Assembly (NCBI GenBank): GCA_964030475.1
Contig: CAXIPT010000002.1
Location: forward strand, 6,590,311-6,654,310
DNA length: 64,000 nt
Origin: Tethya wilhelma
Lineage: Eukaryota > Porifera > Demospongiae > Tethyida > Tethyidae
Direction: 5' to 3'
A program made the translations under genes and the position numbers. Shown piece by piece: positions 57,946 through 64,000 of the stretch (its first letter is position 1; the number at the start of each line of letters is the position of its first letter). The notes beneath the pieces were generated by a model. That model ran no database searches, was not told the origin of the DNA, and saw only the letters and a program-made list of their open reading frames with translations.

Positions 57946-59004
57946 CAAGTATAGTAAAAATTTCATAAAAATTAGTGGGGTAGGAAAGGGCAGTGCGGTA
58001 AAAAGTAAGGAAACAAGGAATGCATGTCGCAATTTCAGCACATGACTATACTTCATTTTCATTTTCGATTGCTCATGTATCCAGTCATATAAAATAAATA
58101 CTGATATGGTTCAAACAATGTTGTACATGCCCAATGATATTATTATAATAATGGCTTGATATCATAGATTCTACAAGCCAATCACAGTATACATTGCATG
58201 GCTATAACTAAAGTACATAAGCAGGCAATTTACCTACAAAATGTTATTGTTTCAGTAAACCCTCAAAACTCTTAGGTTAAATTGCAAGACTTGGGCATAA
58301 AAATGAAGTAGTCATGTGCCGAAATTGCGACATGCATGCCTTGTTTCCTTACTTTTTACCGCACTGCCCATTCCTACCCCACAAATTTTTATGAAATTTT
58401 TACTATACTTGTTCATTCACTTTTTTTCAACACTAAAGTGTGGAGACTATCAGAGACTGGTTAGTCCCTACAAAAAGCTTGGGTAAAGTAACTGTTTTCA
58501 TAAAGCTAAACTAGGCTAATGCGCATGCGCATTAAATGCCACGTGAATGGATAACGACCTTTGAACTCTACCTACATAACTTCATAAGATGGCTGCACTG
58601 AAGTACACAAATTTATAGGCTAAGTTTCTAGATCTTGTTTTAGTACATTTTGGCAGTAAACAAGTGTAAAAGACGCTAGTCCGGATGAAGAGAAGTTTCT
58701 TCGTGTATTCAAAACCACCTCAGTGTCTTTTTTTTTTCCTGGAAATCTCGTTCAAGTAAGTCAGTGAGTAAGTGAGAACAAAATTGCGTGGGTGTAGCTT
58801 CTGACTGGCACTCTGCTACGAGTGCTTAGGAAAGTATCTGTGAGCCTTAGGCGTTATATGCTGTTGGTAATCTGTCCAGGAGAGCTTCTGGGCAAGTTTA
58901 AAGGCTGAACTTTGTTTTGTTAGATTTTTATTGTGATAAACATTTTGTATTGTGCCTATGGGACATACGGCCCATTCCTACTATACGAACTACCGTACGT
59001 ATGA
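57946..59004 (+). mobile_element. 1-kb TA-transposon copy 5, in a BRCT intron
   Basis: Inserted in the second BRCT copy. The intact intron of the first copy (ACTACAATTATATCTC near 38850-38870) gives the approximate empty site. GCGCATGCGC is at 58521-58530, with CCACGTGA instead of the full E-box palindrome, and AAGATGGC is kept. Confidence 0.85.
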
Positions 59005-59291
59005 TATCTCATTATTCACAACATGTACTCAATATGCACTGATGCAGTTTCTCATGTTGTTGCGGTTTGTGATAAATCCCAGTGTTGCCCAAGAACACTC
59101 AAGTTTCTTTGTGCTGTAGCAATAGGAAAGTGGATTGTTGATTTTCAATGTAAGTTTGTAATACGTTTGCACTCACACATACTTAAATTAAATCTTGACT
59201 GATCATTATCAAGTTTATCATTGTATAGACAGAAAATGAAAATGACATACCTAATAATATTATCGTGGTTACCTAATGTGGTTAAATAATA

Positions 59292-60329
59292 TTATACGTA
59301 CGGTAGTACGTATAGTAGGAATGGGTCGAATGTCCCATAGACACAATACAAAATGTTCATGATCACAAAACTCTAGCAAAACAAAATTATATCTTCAAAC
59401 TTGCTCAGAGGCTCTCACTGACAGATTAACAATTGCATGCAAGGCCTAAACTCATAAAACAGTTCCTTGGCAATCAGAGGGCGCTAGTGAGAAGCCACCA
59501 TAGTGCCATTTTTGTTCTGCTAACGTACGTACGTACTTACTTACTAACTGACTTACTTGAAAAGCATTTCCAGAGAAACAGAATGTGTTGAGCCAACTTT
59601 GACAGCACAAAGTAACTTCTTTTCACAGGTACTACATTCCTTGATACTCGTTTTCATCACAAAATTAAATTTAAATAAGCCTAAACAAAAACTAGAAAGC
59701 TTTGAAACTTAGTGTATAAATTCATGTACAGCAATGCAGCCATCTTGTAAGTAGGTTCAGAGGTCGCATTCCACGTGGCATTATTTTGCGCATGCGCATT
59801 AGCCTTTTCCAGCATAATGAAGTGCATATAAAAATTATACTACTCAAGCTTTTTGCAGAGACTTACCAGTCTGATAGTCTCCACACTGTTGTGTTGAAAA
59901 AAGTGAATGAACAAGTAGTAAAAATTTTAAAAAATTATAGTAGTGTAGGAATGGGCAGTGCGGTAAAAAGTATTGGAACAAGGCGTGTCTCAATTTCGGC
60001 ACATGCCTACTTCATTTTTTTATATATACCCAACTCTTGGCTGGCAGTCCAGTTTATCTGTCTATTATATAGTTTGCCCCACTGCTTAGCCTACTAATTA
60101 GTAGAAATTTGAACCAATGCAATAATAAGCTATGGCACTATTGTACAGATCATGCATCAATTGAATTCATGACACTTACATATAGCAAGGATCCTTACAT
60201 TGGCTTACAAGTGATCAAGAATAAAAATGAAGTAGTCATGGGCCGAAATTGAGACACGCCTTGTTCCAATACTTTTTACCACACTGCCCATTCCTACACT
60301 ACTAATTTTTTTAAAATTTTTACTACTTG
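59292..60329 (-). mobile_element. 1-kb TA-transposon copy 6
   Basis: Minus orientation; the outer end of part A is CTACTTG before TA (60330-60331). CCACGTGG is at 59771-59778 and GCGCATGCGC at 59788-59797. Confidence 0.85.
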
Positions 60330-60347
60330 TATTAATATATAATAATA

Positions 60348-61356
60348 TCATACGTACGGTAGTACGTATAGTAGGAATGGGCCACATGTCTCATAGACCC
60401 AATACAAAATGTTAGTCACCATAAAAATCTAACAAAACAAAGTTAAGCCCTCAAACTTGCTCAAAGGCTCTCCCCAACAGATTACCAACTGCATGCATGG
60501 CCTGAAACTCACAGAAACTTCCCTGGGAACTCGTAGAGAGCGCTAGTGGGAAGCCACAACAGTGCCATTTTTGTTCTCCTAACGTACTTACTTACGTACG
60601 TACTAACTGACTTACTTGAACACGGTTTCTAGAGAACCAGAGAGTGTGGAGCCAACTTTAATTGACAGCACCAGGTAAGTCCTTTTCAAGGGAACTACGT
60701 TCCTTGATACTCGTTTTAATCACAAATGAGACTAAACAAAAACTAGAAAGCTTTGAAACTTAGCATATAAATTCATGTACTTCAACGTAGCAATCTTTCT
60801 GCAGGTAGAGTTCAAAGGTCATTCATTATCTATCCACGTGGCATTGAATGCGCATGCGCATTAGTTATTCTAGCATTACAATGCATGTAGCTGCTACTCA
60901 AGCTTTTTGTAGAGACTAACCAGTCTCTAACAGTCTTCACACTGTAGTGTTGAAAAAAGTGAATGAACAAGTAGCAAAAATTTTTAAAAAATAAGCAGTG
61001 TAGGAATGGGCAGTGCTGTAAAAGTATTGGAACAAGGCATGTCTTAATTTCGGGCACATGACTACTTCATTTTTTTTTGTGTTCAAGTCTTGGCCAAAAT
61101 AATCTAATCATGCCTGCTATACTTCATTCCACTATTTAGCCAAGTGATAAGATTTGCAGAAATCTGAACCATTAGTATGATACTGTTGCTCAGCTGATAA
61201 ACTGATAATTCTGGATCCATTTACGACAATAATTGAGAGATTAAAAATGAAAATGAAGTAGTCATGTGCCCGAAATTAAGACATGCCTTGTTCCAATACT
61301 TTTTACAGCACTGCCCATTCCTACACTGCTTATTTTTTAAAAATTTTTGCTACTTG
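60348..61356 (-). mobile_element. 1-kb TA-transposon copy 7
   Basis: Minus orientation, only 18 bp after copy 6 and head-to-tail with it. TA at 60346-60347 and 61357-61358. CCACGTGG is at 60834-60841 and GCGCATGCGC at 60850-60859. Confidence 0.85.
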
Positions 61357-61556
61357 TAATATATTAAATAGTGGTTAAATATAATTATTGTGCATGGTTA
61401 TACCCATACGGCATGTCTCCAATGGACCATCATCTATGTATAGACATTATAATTATATACAGCATATAGTACATGAATCGGCCACAGTGTCTCACATCAT
61501 ACTATAAGCAAACTTGTGTATGTCCATGTGTGCATGTGTGTGTAACAGAGGGTCAC

Positions 61557-61940
61557 CTGTGGCGTAGCCAGGGGGGTGCAAAAGGTGCATTTGCACCCCC
61601 TTTTTTTGTCTCGCGAAATTTACACGTAGGTTGTATGATGCGCTATTTTTAGTTTGTGATAATTTTTGTACACTTACTAAGTAGCAACACGTAAAGCATG
61701 CAGTCATCTTTGGCCAGAATTCAATCCAGAACAACAATTAGAAGCTTTCTTTTTGCTGCTACAAGGCTTTAGAAAGCATTCAATCTAGCAATCGCGTGCT
61801 ACTGCTCGATTTAATGAATGGGAGGGGCTAAAATTAGCTAATTAAGTGGGTATGTTTTCTGGTTGCACAAAATTTCCTGCGAGCTTCGCCCGCATCATTT
61901 TTATTGCTCCCCCTTTCCTAAAATCCTGGCTATGCCCCTG
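61557..61940. mobile_element. hAT-type MITE, 384 bp, in a BRCT intron
   Basis: Ends CTGTGGCGTAGCCAGG and, inverted, CAGGGGCATAGCCAGG. The 5-bp duplication GTCAC is at 61552-61556 and 61941-61945. The first BRCT copy has the uninterrupted site AGAGGGTCACTAGAAG near 40545. Confidence 0.88.
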
Positions 61941-61945
61941 GTCAC

Positions 61946-62482
61946 CAAAAATGATGCCATCTCGAGCTCAAAATGCTACTTTTTTTTCTAGGCTATGAAA
62001 ATGTAAGCTATGAAAAGTGTGTCTAGAGCTAGCTAAGATAGTACTATAGCCTAGGATAGAACAGCAGGTGCTACAAGTATATTTTTGAGATAGCTTACAA
62101 TTTAACGCTGATAAAAACGCGTGATAGACAAGCCAATGTTTCACAAAAGAAGCTTAATGAGAGGAGAACTTTCACTTAGGAGTCTGCTTTTCTGTCACTG
62201 TACATGCACGAAACACATGCAGCTAGCCAGATAAAAAGTTTCTTTGCCAGCTGGGAGGTAAATTGCTGAACTGGCCAAATTGTAAAGAGGAGCAGTGCAT
62301 ACCAATGCATGCAGCATGGTTATACCTTTCACGCGAATTGAGCACACTCTTTGTATTGTTATAAAATTATTACGCTGGTTGTCCTTCGTACACTGCTTAT
62401 AGTTTAGCTCAAAAGCTATATAATTATATACATTTTTTGTCTAATTTTAAGTATTTCATATATGTTTCATTCCAATGAATAG
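61946..62482 (+). other. Intron sequence of the second BRCT copy
   Basis: Matches the first copy's intron 3 (about 40550-41020) with substitutions and indels. No other feature seen. Confidence 0.6.
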
Positions 62483-63533
62483 GGATTACCAAGTGCCTTC
62501 AAGAGAGATGTTGGATTGATGAAACACCTTTTGAAGTTCAGGGAGTTATTTTTGCTGAATCAAAATGTGTAACGCAGGCTCCGAGAAAGGGGAGAGAAAA
62601 TGTCATGCAGAAGGTGCAACTGTATACTTTGCTGTACTTAATCTACAGAAGATCATTTAATATATGTCTTGTAATTAATAGTTTGTGTTTTGTTTGTTTG
62701 TTTGTTGTTGTTTTTTTAAATGTAAATGTTTGTATGCTTTCAGTTGCCAGGCTTGTTTGATGGATGTGAAATCTTCTTATCTGGTAATTTCTCACCTCCT
62801 CGAGCATCCAAAGAAGACCTATCGTATCTCATCAAGCTTTCTGGAGGAAAGGTTTTGAGCCGTGAACCTCGATCATCTGAAGTTGAGACCACCACCATTT
62901 GGCCTTGCCATTCAACTGAGAATAATCGAATTAATGTATTTGTAGTGTATGATCCGTACACTGAAACATTGCTATCTAAATGCAATGGTTGTAGTGATAT
63001 TGCCTTTGTGCCAGCTTCATGGCTTTTAGACTGTATTACACATTTTCAACTTTTGAAAACAGATGGTTATTAGAAAAACAACAACAAGTTCAATGTATGC
63101 AGATTTATAACGTTCTAAAGAGTTTATTTGTCCTTTTTAATGCCCGATTGCTGTGTAAAATTAAACTTGTACTGTTGTTAATTTTTACTCTGTATCAATC
63201 ATTAGACTATACACATGTGTGCATTTGTAGATTTATAGAGCTATCGCTAAATTTAATTTATCTATATAACGTGTACAGNTTGATATTGAGTTATGTGTTG
63301 ATAGGTAAATCAAACAGTATTTGGGTTAAATAACTTATTCACAGAATGCTTGAAATATTGAGTTTTAATTCTTAATTTGAAAAAACTGGAAAATTTGTCA
63401 ATGTATGTGTGGGTAAGATACAAAAAACACAATACCTACAGTATATTTTACTAGTCAAACAGCATGGGACTACTAATCTTGGATAGTTTGATGGACAACA
63501 AATAATAAAAATATCTTAAAAAGTATATGCTTA

Positions 63534-64000
63534 TCATACGTACGGTAGTACGTATAGTAGGAATGGGCCGAATGTCCCATAGACACAATACAAAATGTTT
63601 ATGATCATAAAAATCTATCAAAACAAAATTAAGCCTTCAAACTTGCTCAGAGGCTCTAACCGACAGATTACCAATCGCATGCAAGGCCTAAAACTCACAG
63701 AAACTTTCCTCAGCACTCGTATAGAGAGCTAGTGGGAAACCTAACGTACGTACGTAGACTCTACGTACTTTCTAACTGACTTACTTGAAAAGCATTTCCA
63801 GAGAACCAGAATGTGTTGAGCCAACTTTGATAGCACAAAGTAACTCCTTTTCATAGGTAGTACATTCCTTGATACTCGTTTACATCACAAATAAGCCTAA
63901 ACAAAAACTAGAAAGCTTTGAAACTGAGAGTATAAATTCATGTACTTCAATGTAGCCATCTTCTTGTAGAGTTCAAAGGTCATTATCCACGTGGCATTAT
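63534..64000 (-). mobile_element. 1-kb TA-transposon copy 8, running off the window
   Basis: Minus orientation, TA at 63532-63533. Part B is visible up to CCACGTGG (63987-63994); the rest lies beyond the end. Confidence 0.8.

Larger units (their letters stand above)
59048..63073 (+). pseudogene. Second, partial BARD1-like BRCT copy
   Basis: It matches three exons of the gene at 37896-41609: 59048-59149 (identical), 62483-62613 (about five changes) and 62744-63073 (about 5% changed, one codon shorter). Splice sites and frames are intact and it ends FQLLKTDGY. Exons 1 and 2 are missing, since the contig starts inside intron 2 after the N at 57922. The introns contain three 1-kb transposons and one hAT MITE absent from the first copy. 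It is either a paralogue or a strongly diverged allele. If transcribed it would need its 5' end from elsewhere. Confidence 0.65.

Overview
The window reads as a demosponge genome, most likely Amphimedon queenslandica or a close relative. I infer this from remembered gene families: beta-helix proteins with a multi-pass membrane tail (POMP-like), DUF6589-like proteins, and short GT-AG introns in compact genes. No database search was possible. Single N bases occur at 10586, 13581, 17283, 19286, 27373, 31312, 39367, 52203, 57922 and 63279. They behave like collapsed scaffold gaps, because several sit exactly at the ends of duplicated or inverted segments.

1-17 kb is mostly mobile DNA. A decayed minus-strand Ty3/gypsy element of the Mag/K02A2.6 type (gag, protease, RT, RNase H, integrase) fills 1-7.5 kb. 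It is split by a dead 3.6-kb hAT element, which itself carries a nested 914-bp element. A non-LTR RT fragment, an unrecognised ORF family (GFSVSFFW motif), a hAT MITE, a broken multi-exon DUF6589-like gene and a 1.03-kb MITE with repeat-filled ends follow.

17-31 kb holds three minus-strand genes (19.6-20.9, 23.6-24.8 and 25.5-26.7 kb) for small type II membrane proteins. Each has one N-terminal membrane anchor, a coiled-coil ectodomain and a short Cys-rich C-terminal domain encoded by its own phase-0 exon. I do not recognise the family. The third gene is repeated in inverted orientation at 29.9-31.0 kb, very probably an allelic contig placed backwards. A second, intact GFSVSFFW-family gene lies between the arms.

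32-53 kb carries two large minus-strand POMP-like receptor genes, both with frameshifts (32.7-37.3 and 48.2-52.0 kb). Both end in an acidic dileucine signal of the LIMP-II type. The second is cut by a transposon. Between them lie a plus-strand gene encoding a BARD1-like tandem BRCT module (37.9-41.6 kb), a promoter-like segment with the start of an unknown gene (42.1 kb), a fragment of a type II protein (44.2 kb) and a decayed receptor tail (46.7 kb).

53-64 kb is dominated by copies of a ~1-kb non-autonomous DNA transposon with TA target duplications. Four interrupt or flank a second, partial copy of the BRCT gene (59.0-63.1 kb). This transposon family is the most interesting feature. Every complete copy carries a perfect NRF1-like palindrome, nearly always followed by a CACGTG E-box, a TGACCTTTGAAC element and often an AAGATGGC (YY1-like) element, then a run of GTAAGT-like donor sites. 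The same motif order is found at the 5' end of the host gene at 42.1 kb. It may therefore disperse ready-made promoter/first-exon cassettes.
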